Origin: Leisingera aquaemixtae
GTDB taxonomy: Bacteria > Pseudomonadota > Alphaproteobacteria > Rhodobacterales > Rhodobacteraceae
Direction of reading: 5' to 3'
Length of the DNA stretch: 64,000 nt
NCBI RefSeq assembly: GCF_001458395.1
Contig: NZ_CYSR01000002.1
Span: forward strand, 62,001-126,000
The notes below the pieces were generated by a model. The model was not told the DNA's origin. It saw only the letters and a program-made list of their open reading frames with translations, and did not search any database. Position 1 is the stretch's first letter, and every line of letters starts with the position of its first letter. A program made the position numbers and the translations under genes. This document shows, piece after piece, positions 8,039-15,311 of the stretch.

Positions 8039-9953
8039 ACCGCCCGAGCCGGGATTTCCGGCGCGGTTTGGCACCGGTTTTGGCGTTGGGTTTGACGCCG
8101 TGGGCGGTCTTGTCCCAGAAGAAGGGGCGGGCCACCAGCTCATAAGCCGCCTTGGCAGCGGCGAGGGCGCCCATCGGGAAATACAGGACCATCACGGGCG
8201 CCCAGGCCGCCAGCCAGGGGCGGCCCATGTCCCGGGCAGCGGTGATGCAGATAAGCACGCCCAGCAGTTCGAAAAACACCAGCGCCGCCGCCGCCAGCGG
8301 CAGGAGAAACGGCGGTGCCGCGCCTTCGCTGGGATGCGGCAGTCCCAGGGCAATCAGCCAGAACGACCACAATAGCGGCGCAAACAGGAATTGCCCCAGC
8401 GTGCCTAGAAAGAACGCCTGAAACCCCAGAAAGCGTTTCCAGCCGAGATCGCCCAGCAGCCGCAGCGGCCGGCGCATGTGCACCAGGTAGGTGACCATGA
8501 ACCCCTTCAGCCAGCGCGAGCGCTGCTTGACCCAGGGCCAGGGACGGCAGTTGGCCTCCTCATAAGTGGCGCTGGGCAGCATTTCGGTGCGGTAGCCGGC
8601 GCGGTACAGGCGAACGCCCAGGTCGGCGTCCTCGGTCACGTTGTGGGCGTCCCAACCGCCCAGCTCCTCCAGCACATGGCGGCGGACAAACATGGTGGTG
8701 CCGCCCAGCGGCACCACCAGGCCAAGCCGGGAGATGCCCTGCAGGACAATGCGGAACCAGCTGCCGTATTCCAGCGTGAAGCAGCGCGAGATCCAGTTGG
8801 TGCGCGGGTTGTAATAGTCGAGAACACCCTGAACGCAGGCGGTCTTGCTGTCCGCCCGGGCAAAGGCCTGCGCAACCTTGGCGAGCTGGTCCGCGTCTGG
8901 CGCGTCTTCGGCGTCCCAGACGCCGATGATGGCGCCGCGGCAGAAGTTCAGCGCATAGTTCATCGCCCGCGGCTTGGTGGTCAGGCCGCCGAAGGCCGGA
9001 ACCTCCACCACCCGGATCCAGGGCGGCAGCCGGGTGTTCTTCAGCGCCATGCGGGTGACGCTGTCGTGTTCTTCCAGCACCAGGATAACGTCGGTCAAAG
9101 CCCGGGGATAGCTGAGCTTGCGGATGCGCGACAAGAGGGCTCGGCTGATCTCAGCCTCCTTGTAGAGCGGGACCATGACCGAAATGACTGGCAGGTCCGG
9201 CCCGTGCTGCGGGCGGGCGGCAGGCAGCGGCGGCGGGGCGGCGGCGGGACGCCCGCGGCGGGCGCGGGCGGACCAATAGGCCGCAAGCCCGCAGGCCTTC
9301 AGCGCCGTGAACAGCAGCACTGACGCAAGCGCCAGCAGGCTGAGGACGGTAAACAGCGCCGCCGGGGCGGTGCAGCACAGGTACAGGGCGGGCAGGGCGC
9401 AGGCCGCTGCCACAGCGCGGCCCCGGGCAGGCTGCAGGGTGCGGCAGCTGAGCTGCGGCACCACACTGTTGCTGGCCTGGCGCACCAGGGCGGGGCTGAA
9501 ATGGCGGGTGAGCAAGGCGGTGATCTGCGCCTCGCCCGCCAGCACCGGGGTGATGCTGCTGAAGCTGTCCTGAAGTTCGCGCTGCAGCGCCTCGAACCGG
9601 TCGGGGTGGGCAATGGCAACGGTGACGGTCTGGCCCAGCTGCAGCCAGGGCAGGGCGCAATGGCGCAGCCAGAACTGGGCAGGTTTGCGGGCCAGCAGCC
9701 GGGTGTTGGCAATCTGCCCGGCCAGATCGGCGCGGGGCATCCGGTACTGCCGCGCCAGCGTGTCCTGCACCTGCTCCTCGCTGGCCAGCCCTTCGGCCAC
9801 CAGCACCCGTCCCAGCGCTGCCTTCTGGTGCTGGCGCAGCACCAGCGCGCGCATCATGCTGGTGCCATCCAGCGGCTGCCGCGGACCCGGAGAGAGCTTC
9901 CCCGCAGGCTGCGGCAGCCTGACCTGCCGCAGCGGTAGTGACACATAACCCAT
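7998..9953 (-). CDS. GT2 glycosyltransferase with an N-terminal GspE/MshEN-like domain
   Basis: A 651-residue inner-membrane protein. Residues about 40-150 resemble the N-terminal domain of type II secretion/pilus ATPases. ALGRVLVAEGLASEEQVQDT then LARQ fits the RLGxxLVxxG-Lx5Lx3LxxQ pattern of cyclic-di-GMP-binding MshEN modules, except that the first Arg is Ala. Two membrane helices follow (about 175-215). A cellulose-synthase-like GT2 domain comes next: VISVMVPLYKEAE, the DAED motif in IGVWDAEDAPDADQ, TEDADLGVRL and the Q-x-x-R-W motif KQRSRWLKGF. The C-terminal half has at least three helices. It probably polymerises or exports a surface polysaccharide. The sugar is unknown. The gene is single and follows the carA terminator. 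Confidence 0.85.
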   Translation of the reverse strand: MGYVSLPLRQVRLPQPAGKLSPGPRQPLDGTSMMRALVLRQHQKAALGRVLVAEGLASEEQVQDTLARQYRMPRADLAGQIANTRLLARKPAQFWLRHCALPWLQLGQTVTVAIAHPDRFEALQRELQDSFSSITPVLAGEAQITALLTRHFSPALVRQASNSVVPQLSCRTLQPARGRAVAAACALPALYLCCTAPAALFTVLSLLALASVLLFTALKACGLAAYWSARARRGRPAAAPPPLPAARPQHGPDLPVISVMVPLYKEAEISRALLSRIRKLSYPRALTDVILVLEEHDSVTRMALKNTRLPPWIRVVEVPAFGGLTTKPRAMNYALNFCRGAIIGVWDAEDAPDADQLAKVAQAFARADSKTACVQGVLDYYNPRTNWISRCFTLEYGSWFRIVLQGISRLGLVVPLGGTTMFVRRHVLEELGGWDAHNVTEDADLGVRLYRAGYRTEMLPSATYEEANCRPWPWVKQRSRWLKGFMVTYLVHMRRPLRLLGDLGWKRFLGFQAFFLGTLGQFLFAPLLWSFWLIALGLPHPSEGAAPPFLLPLAAAALVFFELLGVLICITAARDMGRPWLAAWAPVMVLYFPMGALAAAKAAYELVARPFFWDKTAHGVKPNAKTGAKPRRKSRLGRFSPARWRLVSAGS

Positions 9954-10006
9954 CGCCTGCCCGCACCAATAAACCCGTCAGGCCCTCAGGCTGGCGGCGG
10001 CGGCTT

Positions 10007-10056
10007 AAAAAACGGTAAACGCGGCGTTAACCATGCCGCCAGGCGGCGTGGTTAAC
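10007..10056 (-). terminator. Terminator downstream of carA
   Basis: On the minus strand, GTTAACCACGCCGCC pairs with GGCGGCATGGTTAAC (one wobble pair, minimal loop) just after the carA stop. A run of six T residues follows about 13 bases later. The offset of the T tract makes the termination mechanism slightly uncertain. Confidence 0.65.
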
Positions 10057-10063
10057 AGGTTTT

Positions 10064-11224
10064 TTACGCAGATTTGCGCTCGGCCATCGCCTCGGCAAAG
10101 CGCTCGAACAGGTAGAAGCTGTCCTGCGGGCCGGGGCTGGCCTCGGGGTGGTGCTGCACCGAATACACCGGACGGCCGGACACCCGGATGCCGCAGTTGG
10201 AGCCGTCAAACAGCGACACATGGGTCTCTTCGACGCCTTCGGGCAGGGTTTGCGCGTCCACCGCAAAGCCATGGTTCATCGAGGTGATCTCGACCTTGCC
10301 GGTGGCGTGCTCCTTGACCGGATGGTTGGCCCCGTGGTGGCCGTGGTTCATCTTGACGGTCTTTGCCCCCAGCGCCAGCGCCAGCATCTGGTGACCGAGG
10401 CAAATGCCGAACACCGGCAGGTCTGCCTTCAGAACTTCCTGGATCATCGGCACCGCGTATTCGCCGGTGGCCGCCGGGTCGCCCGGGCCATTGGACAGGA
10501 ACACGCCGTCGGGGTTGTGGGCCAGCACTTCTTCCGCGGTGGCGGTGGCGGGCAGCACGGTCACGTCGCAGCCCGCGCTGGCCAGACAGCGCAGGATGTT
10601 GCGCTTGGCGCCGTAGTCAACCGCCACAACCTTGTGCTTGGGGGCTTCCTGGCGGGCATAGCCGTCGGGCCAGGCCCAGCGCATCTGGTCCCAGCGGTAG
10701 CTTTGCGCGCAGGTCACGTCCTTGGCCAGGTCCAGACCCACCAGGCCGGACCAGGCGCGCGCCTTGGCGACCAGCGCCTCAATGTCGAAGTTGCCTTCGG
10801 GGTCATGCGCCAGCGCCACATGCGGCGCGCCCTGCTGGCGGATCGCACGGGTCAGGCGGCGGGTGTCGACGCCGCCGATGGCGATACGGCCGGTGCGGGT
10901 GAGCCAGTCCTTCAGCTCCTCGGTGGCGCGCCAGTTGGAGGCCAGGGTCGGATCCCATTTCACCACCATGCCGGCGGCAACCGGATCAGCGGTCTCGTCA
11001 TCCTCCGGGGTCACGCCGGTGTTGCCGATGTGAGGGAAGGTGAAGGTGACGATCTGCCCCGCATAAGAGGGATCGGTCATGATCTCCTGATAGCCGGTCA
11101 TCGCGGTGTTGAAGCAGAGCTCGGCCACGGTGTCGCCGGTGGCGCCGAAGCCGGTGCCGTAAAAGACGGTGCCATCAGCGAGCGCCAGGCATGCGGTGGG
11201 CTTGGACGGGGCGGAAGCGGCCAT
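10064..11224 (-). CDS. carA: Carbamoyl-phosphate synthase small (glutaminase) subunit
   Basis: A 386-residue glutamine amidotransferase subunit. It releases ammonia from glutamine and passes it to CarB for carbamoyl phosphate, the precursor of arginine and pyrimidines. The N-terminal CPSase small domain includes MTGYQEIMTDPSYAGQIVTF. The class I amidotransferase domain has the nucleophile elbow VFGICLGHQM (Cys about 275) and the His/Glu pair in QHHPEASPGPQD (about 359/361). I chose the ATG at 11224 because GGAGAC lies eight bases upstream. ATGs at 11239 and 11254 are in frame but poorly preceded. The large-subunit gene is not in this window. Confidence 0.97.
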   Translation of the reverse strand: MAASAPSKPTACLALADGTVFYGTGFGATGDTVAELCFNTAMTGYQEIMTDPSYAGQIVTFTFPHIGNTGVTPEDDETADPVAAGMVVKWDPTLASNWRATEELKDWLTRTGRIAIGGVDTRRLTRAIRQQGAPHVALAHDPEGNFDIEALVAKARAWSGLVGLDLAKDVTCAQSYRWDQMRWAWPDGYARQEAPKHKVVAVDYGAKRNILRCLASAGCDVTVLPATATAEEVLAHNPDGVFLSNGPGDPAATGEYAVPMIQEVLKADLPVFGICLGHQMLALALGAKTVKMNHGHHGANHPVKEHATGKVEITSMNHGFAVDAQTLPEGVEETHVSLFDGSNCGIRVSGRPVYSVQHHPEASPGPQDSFYLFERFAEAMAERKSA

Positions 11225-11406
11225 TGCGCGAGTCTCCATGCGGGATAAATTCATGGGCTTGTAAGGGGGGCGCGGCAGCGGGTCAACCCGGCAAGGGGCG
11301 GGCAGGCTGACGCGGGGTCCGGAATGGAAAATTTACTGTAAACTTGCACAGCGGCGGCAGAATGGATAACCATCGGTGTCCGGCAACCATGGGGATGCTT
11401 TTGAAT

Positions 11407-11880
11407 ATGGATACGCGCACACGGGTCAATCAGGCCCTGAAGCAGGCGATGAAAGACAAGGCCGCCGACCGGCTGGCCACGCTGCGGCTGATCAATGCGG
11501 CCATCAAGGACCGCGAGATTGCGGCCCGCGCCGATGGCGAGGAAAGCAGCATCGGCGATGAGGAAATTCTGGCCATCCTGGGCAAGATGACCAAGCAGCG
11601 CAAGGAAAGCGCCCGCGCCTATGAGGAAGGCGGGCGGCTGGACCTGGCGGAACGGGAACTGGGCGAGATTGCCGTCATCGAGGAATTCCTGCCGCAGCAG
11701 CTGAGCGACGAGGAAGCCGCGGATGCGGTCAAGGCCGCTGTGGCTGAAACCGGCGCCGAATCGATTCGCGACATGGGCAAGGTGATGGCTGCGCTGAAGG
11801 CGAAATACACCGGCCAGATGGATTTCGGCAAAGCCGGGCCCATGGTCAAGGACCAGCTCTGCAGCAAAGGCGATTGCTGA
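11407..11880 (+). CDS. GatB/YqeY-family protein
   Basis: A 157-residue protein of the YqeY family, which is homologous to the C-terminal tRNA-contacting domain of the GatB amidotransferase subunit. It has the family's helical start RVNQALKQAMKDKAADRLAT, the TLRLINAAIKDREI motif, EEFLPQQLSDEE, and a C-terminal helical tail. The role in bacteria is unclear; it is often found near primase or CarA genes, and here it is divergent from carA. The start at 11407 is the usual one. Other in-frame ATGs (11389 and earlier) would only lengthen the N-terminus. A terminator lies at 11945. Confidence 0.92.
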   Translation: MDTRTRVNQALKQAMKDKAADRLATLRLINAAIKDREIAARADGEESSIGDEEILAILGKMTKQRKESARAYEEGGRLDLAERELGEIAVIEEFLPQQLSDEEAADAVKAAVAETGAESIRDMGKVMAALKAKYTGQMDFGKAGPMVKDQLCSKGDC

Positions 11881-11904
11881 CCGGGAGAGCGCGCTTGCGC
11901 GCGC

Positions 11905-11935
11905 GGCCTCCGGCGGGAGTATTTCGGGAAAGATG
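11905..11935. repeat. Short interspersed motif, copy 2 (inverted relative to copy 1)
   Basis: GCCTCCGGCGGGAGTATTTC, then GGGAAAGATGA, is the reverse complement of the element at 4857-4889 with only a few differences. It again lies after a stop codon (yqeY) and just before a terminator hairpin. Confidence 0.6.
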
Positions 11936-11944
11936 AAGAGAGCA

Positions 11945-11970
11945 GGCCCGCATTGCGGGCCTTTTCTTTT
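11945..11970 (+). terminator. Rho-independent terminator of yqeY
   Basis: The stem GGCCCGC/GCGGGCC with loop ATT (11945-11961) is followed by TTTTCTTTT. It lies 65 bases after the yqeY stop and just before the convergent DUF2244 gene. Confidence 0.85.
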
Positions 11971-11975
11971 GCGGC

Positions 11976-12458
11976 TCAGCGGGTGAAGGCGGATTTGAGG
12001 TCGCCGTAAAGCGCGACCCGCTCTTCCTCTGACAGGAAGGCGCCAATCTCCACCTCGCGGCCGCAGCCGTGCAAGGTGACGTAATGCGGCACCGGGCCGT
12101 CGTGGTCGTGCATCTCGACCCGCGCCCAGTGACGGTTGCAGTGCCAGCTTTGCCGCCTGCCGTCCGGGTTGATCCGCTCCAGCCGGGCATCCTGCGGGCC
12201 AATGGTCAGCACCTCCAGGATCTGGTGGTCGCGGCGGCTGCGGTCTAGCGCCCACTTCATGCCAAACACTGCAAGCAGCAGGAATGGCAGCAGCCCCCAC
12301 AGTAGGACGGAGCCCAGGACCGGGATCAGCGGCACGCAGATCAGTGCGGCGGTGAGGCCGAGGAACCGGGCATAGCCCTGCGGCGGCAGCGACTGATGCG
12401 GCCAGAGGTGCAGCTCGCGTTCGGCACCGGTTTGCGGTCGGGTCCAGTTGTAAGGCAT
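11976..12458 (-). CDS. DUF2244 membrane protein
   Basis: A 160-residue protein with the DUF2244 layout. It has a short polar N-terminus (MPYNWTRPQTGAERELHLWP), two adjacent membrane helices at about residues 32-66, and a cytosolic C-terminal domain with RRQSWHCNRHWARVEMHDHD and EVEIGAFLSEEERVALYGDL. The family is conserved in alphaproteobacteria and usually lies by cytochrome oxidase genes. Here it is downstream of ctaD on the same strand, separated by a terminator. The biochemical role is unknown; a link to respiratory-chain assembly is inference from context only. Confidence 0.85.
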   Translation of the reverse strand: MPYNWTRPQTGAERELHLWPHQSLPPQGYARFLGLTAALICVPLIPVLGSVLLWGLLPFLLLAVFGMKWALDRSRRDHQILEVLTIGPQDARLERINPDGRRQSWHCNRHWARVEMHDHDGPVPHYVTLHGCGREVEIGAFLSEEERVALYGDLKSAFTR

Positions 12459-12551
12459 CGGATAGCGTCTGCTGTGACGGAAGCTTCATTCTTAATGATG
12501 TGGCGGAAAGTCCGGATTTCCACTGCCTTGATACCGCGGGCGGGCGTCAGG

Positions 12552-12586
12552 AAAAAGGCCCCGAAGCGGATGCTTCGGGGCCTTTT
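12552..12586. terminator. Terminator of ctaD, symmetrical
   Basis: A perfect 11-bp stem GGCCCCGAAGC/GCTTCGGGGCC with loop GGAT is flanked by five A residues on the left and four T residues on the right, so it can work in either direction. The functional one here is the minus-strand end of ctaD. Confidence 0.88.
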
Positions 12587-12609
12587 CTGATGTCACTGCT
12601 TCACGCCGC

Positions 12610-14283
12610 TTAGTGCGAATGCGAGCGGTCCCAGTCTTCCTGCTTGGGCAGGATTTCAAAGGTGTGCTCCGGCGGCGGGGAGGGCAGGGTCCACTCCAGC
12701 GTGTCCGCGTATTCGTTCCAGTAGTTGTTCTGGGTGACGCGGGCGCCGCGCAGCAGCGAATAGATCACCACGCCGAAGAACAGCAGGAACGATGCAAAGG
12801 ACAGGAACGCGCCGTAGGAGGAGATCTTGTTCCAGTAGGCGAAGCCCTCCGGATAGTCGATGTACCGGCGCGGCATGCCCTGACGGCCCAGGAAGTGCTG
12901 GGGGAAGAAGGTCAGGTTGGCGCCGATGAAGAACATCCAGAAGTGGATCTGGGCGCCCAACTCGTTGTACTGGCGGCCGGTCATCTTGCCAAAGTAGAAG
13001 TACACGCCTGCGAAGATCGCGAACACCGCACCCAGCGACATCACGTAGTGGAAGTGCGCAACCACATAGTAGGTGTCGTGATAGGCGCGGTCGACAGCCG
13101 CCTGCGACAGCACCACGCCGGTCACACCGCCGACGGTGAACAGGAACAGGAAGCCGAAGGCGAACATCATCGGTGCCTTGAACTCGATGGAGCCGCCCCA
13201 CATGGTGGCGATCCAGGAGAACACCTTAACCCCGGTCGGAACCGCAATCACCATGGTGGCCAGCATGAAGTAGGCCTGCTGGTTCAGCGACATGCCGACG
13301 GTGTACATGTGGTGCGCCCACACGACAAAGCCCAGCACGCCGATGGCGATGATCGCCCAGACCATCGGCAGGTAGCCGAAGACCGGCTTGCGGGCGAAAG
13401 TGGCGATGACGTGGGAGATGATGCCGAAGCCCGGCAGGATCACGATGTACACTTCCGGGTGGCCGAAGAACCACAGGATGTGCTGGTACAGGATCGGGTC
13501 GCCGCCGCCTGCCGCGTCAAAGAAGGTGAAGCCGAAGTTGCGGTCCATCAGCAGCATGGTGATGGCGCCGGCCAGAACCGGCAGGGACAGCAGGATCAGC
13601 CAGGCGGTCACGAAGATCGACCAGCTAAACAGCGGCACCTTGAACAGGGTCATGCCCGGCGCGCGCATGTTCAGGAAGGTGGTGATCATGTTGATCGCAC
13701 CCAGGATCGACGACGCGCCCGAGACGTGAACCGCAAAGATTGCCAGGTCCATCGAGTAGCCGCCCTCGTTCACCGACAGCGGCGGGTACAGAACCCAGCC
13801 GACGCCGGAGCCCAGCTGGTCATTGCCGCCCGGGGAGACAACCGAGAGAACCGCCAGCGAGGTGCCTGCGACATACATCCAGAACGACAGGTTGTTCATG
13901 CGCGGGAACGCCATGTCCGGCGCGCCGATCTGCAGCGGCATGAAGTAGTTGCCGAAACCGCCGAACAGCGCCGGGATCACCACGAAGAACATCATCAGGA
14001 TGCCGTGAGCGGTGATCATCACGTTCCAGAGATGGCCGTTCGGAGTACATTCCGCGGAGGCGTCGGCAAACATGCGCGCACCCTCCAGGCACATGTACTG
14101 AACGCCGGGGTCCATCAGTTCAAGCCGCATGTAGACGGTGAAGATGACGGAGATGAGACCTGCGATCGCCGAAACGATCAGGTAAAGAATGCCGATATCC
14201 TTATGGTTCGTGCTCATGAACCAGCGGGTGAAAAAACTCCGCTCGTCCTCGTGGCCGTGACCATGAATGGCTGCGTCTGCCAT
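12610..14283 (-). CDS. ctaD: Cytochrome c oxidase subunit I (aa3-type)
   Basis: The 557-residue catalytic subunit of the aa3 oxidase, which reduces O2 to water and pumps protons across the inner membrane. It has the twelve-helix layout. Haem and copper ligands are visible: the low-spin haem His in [14 protein letters not shown], CuB/cross-linked Tyr in [17 protein letters not shown], the CuB His pair in [11 protein letters not shown], and the haem a3/a His in [12 protein letters not shown]. The D-channel [20 protein letters not shown] is intact. The start has GGAGG at good spacing. It is monocistronic with its own terminator (12552-12586). A perfect FNR-type box lies 108 bp upstream. The other oxidase subunits are not adjacent. 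Confidence 0.98.
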   Translation of the reverse strand: MADAAIHGHGHEDERSFFTRWFMSTNHKDIGILYLIVSAIAGLISVIFTVYMRLELMDPGVQYMCLEGARMFADASAECTPNGHLWNVMITAHGILMMFFVVIPALFGGFGNYFMPLQIGAPDMAFPRMNNLSFWMYVAGTSLAVLSVVSPGGNDQLGSGVGWVLYPPLSVNEGGYSMDLAIFAVHVSGASSILGAINMITTFLNMRAPGMTLFKVPLFSWSIFVTAWLILLSLPVLAGAITMLLMDRNFGFTFFDAAGGGDPILYQHILWFFGHPEVYIVILPGFGIISHVIATFARKPVFGYLPMVWAIIAIGVLGFVVWAHHMYTVGMSLNQQAYFMLATMVIAVPTGVKVFSWIATMWGGSIEFKAPMMFAFGFLFLFTVGGVTGVVLSQAAVDRAYHDTYYVVAHFHYVMSLGAVFAIFAGVYFYFGKMTGRQYNELGAQIHFWMFFIGANLTFFPQHFLGRQGMPRRYIDYPEGFAYWNKISSYGAFLSFASFLLFFGVVIYSLLRGARVTQNNYWNEYADTLEWTLPSPPPEHTFEILPKQEDWDRSHSH

Positions 14284-14390
14284 TTAGGTGCCTCCTGCTG
14301 CATAACGAAAGGCCCCCGGAGACGGACTCCGGGCGGCCTGGATTCCTTGGGAGTATTAGAATGGCCGGCCGGCGCCTTCAATGGCGGAGT

Positions 14391-14404
14391 TTGATCTGGA
14401 TCAA
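14391..14404. promoter_or_regulatory. FNR/FnrL-type operator
   Basis: TTGATCTGGATCAA is an exact match to the TTGAT-N4-ATCAA consensus of FNR/FnrL, the oxygen-sensing activators. It lies between ctaD (start 107 bp away, minus strand) and the HIT gene (114 bp, plus strand). Anaerobic control of the terminal oxidase is the natural reading. Which gene it serves cannot be told from sequence alone. Confidence 0.75.
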
Positions 14405-14517
14405 GATTTATTGCCGCAGGGCCTTGAATCCGCAGGCTGCGGCCGGGGCCGCGAGCGCTTGACCTGGCGTCCGGGCGCGCGCACAACCGGGAACAGCCAG
14501 AGAAGGAGGCCAGGCGC

Positions 14518-14943
14518 ATGCCCGCATATGATCCCGACAACATCTTTGCCAAGCTCTTGCGCGGCGAGATCCCCTCAACCCGCGTTTATGAGGACGATGA
14601 GACGCTGGCCTTCATGGATATCATGCCGCGGGCGGACGGGCATCTCTTGGTGATTCCGAAAACGCCCTGCCGCAACCTGCTGGATGCCAGCCCGGCGCAG
14701 ATGGCAGCGGTGATGCAGACGGTGCAGAAACTCTCCCATGCGGTGATCAAGGGGCTGGGCGCCGATGGCGTCACCGTGCAGCAGTTCAACGAGGCGGCCG
14801 GCGGGCAGGAGGTCTTTCACCTGCATATGCACGTGCTGCCGCGCCAGGAGGGCGACCGGCTGCGCCCGCCCGGGCAGATGGGCGATATGGATCAGATCCA
14901 GGCCCAGGCAGAGAAGATTCGCGCGGCTCTTGGCCGAAACTGA
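14518..14943 (+). CDS. HIT-family nucleotide hydrolase
   Basis: A 141-residue histidine-triad protein of the HINT branch, which hydrolyses adenosine phosphoramidates and related nucleotides. It starts with the typical NIFAKLLRGEIPSTRVYEDD, has FMDIMPRADGHLLVIPK, and ends with the active-site triad FHLHMHVLPR. An AAGGAGG site lies ten bases upstream of the start. It is a single cytosolic gene, ended by the hairpin at 14971. Confidence 0.93.
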   Translation: MPAYDPDNIFAKLLRGEIPSTRVYEDDETLAFMDIMPRADGHLLVIPKTPCRNLLDASPAQMAAVMQTVQKLSHAVIKGLGADGVTVQQFNEAAGGQEVFHLHMHVLPRQEGDRLRPPGQMGDMDQIQAQAEKIRAALGRN

Positions 14944-14970
14944 CGGCTGCCGCCCGCGCAATGCCTTGGG

Positions 14971-14996
14971 AACGCCGCCGGTTCAGGCGGCGTTTT
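14971..14996 (+). terminator. Rho-independent terminator of the HIT gene
   Basis: A perfect 9-bp stem AACGCCGCC/GGCGGCGTT with loop GGTTCA is followed by TTTT, beginning 28 bases after the HIT stop codon. Confidence 0.85.
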
Positions 14997-15038
14997 CACA
15001 GCGAATTCTTCCGTGAGATCATCCGCGGCTGAGCGCAT

Positions 15039-15068
15039 TTGAATTAAATGTTGAATTTCAGTTGAATT
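15039..15068. repeat. Three TTGAATT direct repeats in an AT-rich gap
   Basis: The 368-bp gap 14944-15311 holds no gene. After the HIT terminator comes an unusually AT-rich stretch with TTGAATT at 15039, 15051 and 15062, spaced 12 and 11 bp, so on one face of the helix. It lies 244 bp before the hydrolase-like gene, so it could be an operator or promoter array. No known regulator consensus was recognised. Confidence 0.4.
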
Positions 15069-15311
15069 TGATCATAGCTGTTTCCCAGATTGGTTGTAAG
15101 TCAGAGAGGGCGCACGCGCCCAAGCGTATAGGGTCCCTAGAATTGGGGTGGTCCGGCACCAATTGGCTGCTCTGTCAGGGGCGCAAATGCCGGGTTTTCA
15201 TGAATGACAGGCTGACTGCCTGAACCGTGCGGGCCGCTGCGCCTGCACGCTGTCCTATGCTTGCGGCGCGCGCGGTCTCTTTGGCCCGGATAGCAGTATT
15301 GGAGGGGCGCC

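Noticed and set aside
12613-14394. A 593-codon open frame on the plus strand
   Set aside because: It lies exactly opposite ctaD. The product is a His/Asp/Gln/Val-rich sequence with no folded-protein character, as expected from a GC-rich shadow frame.
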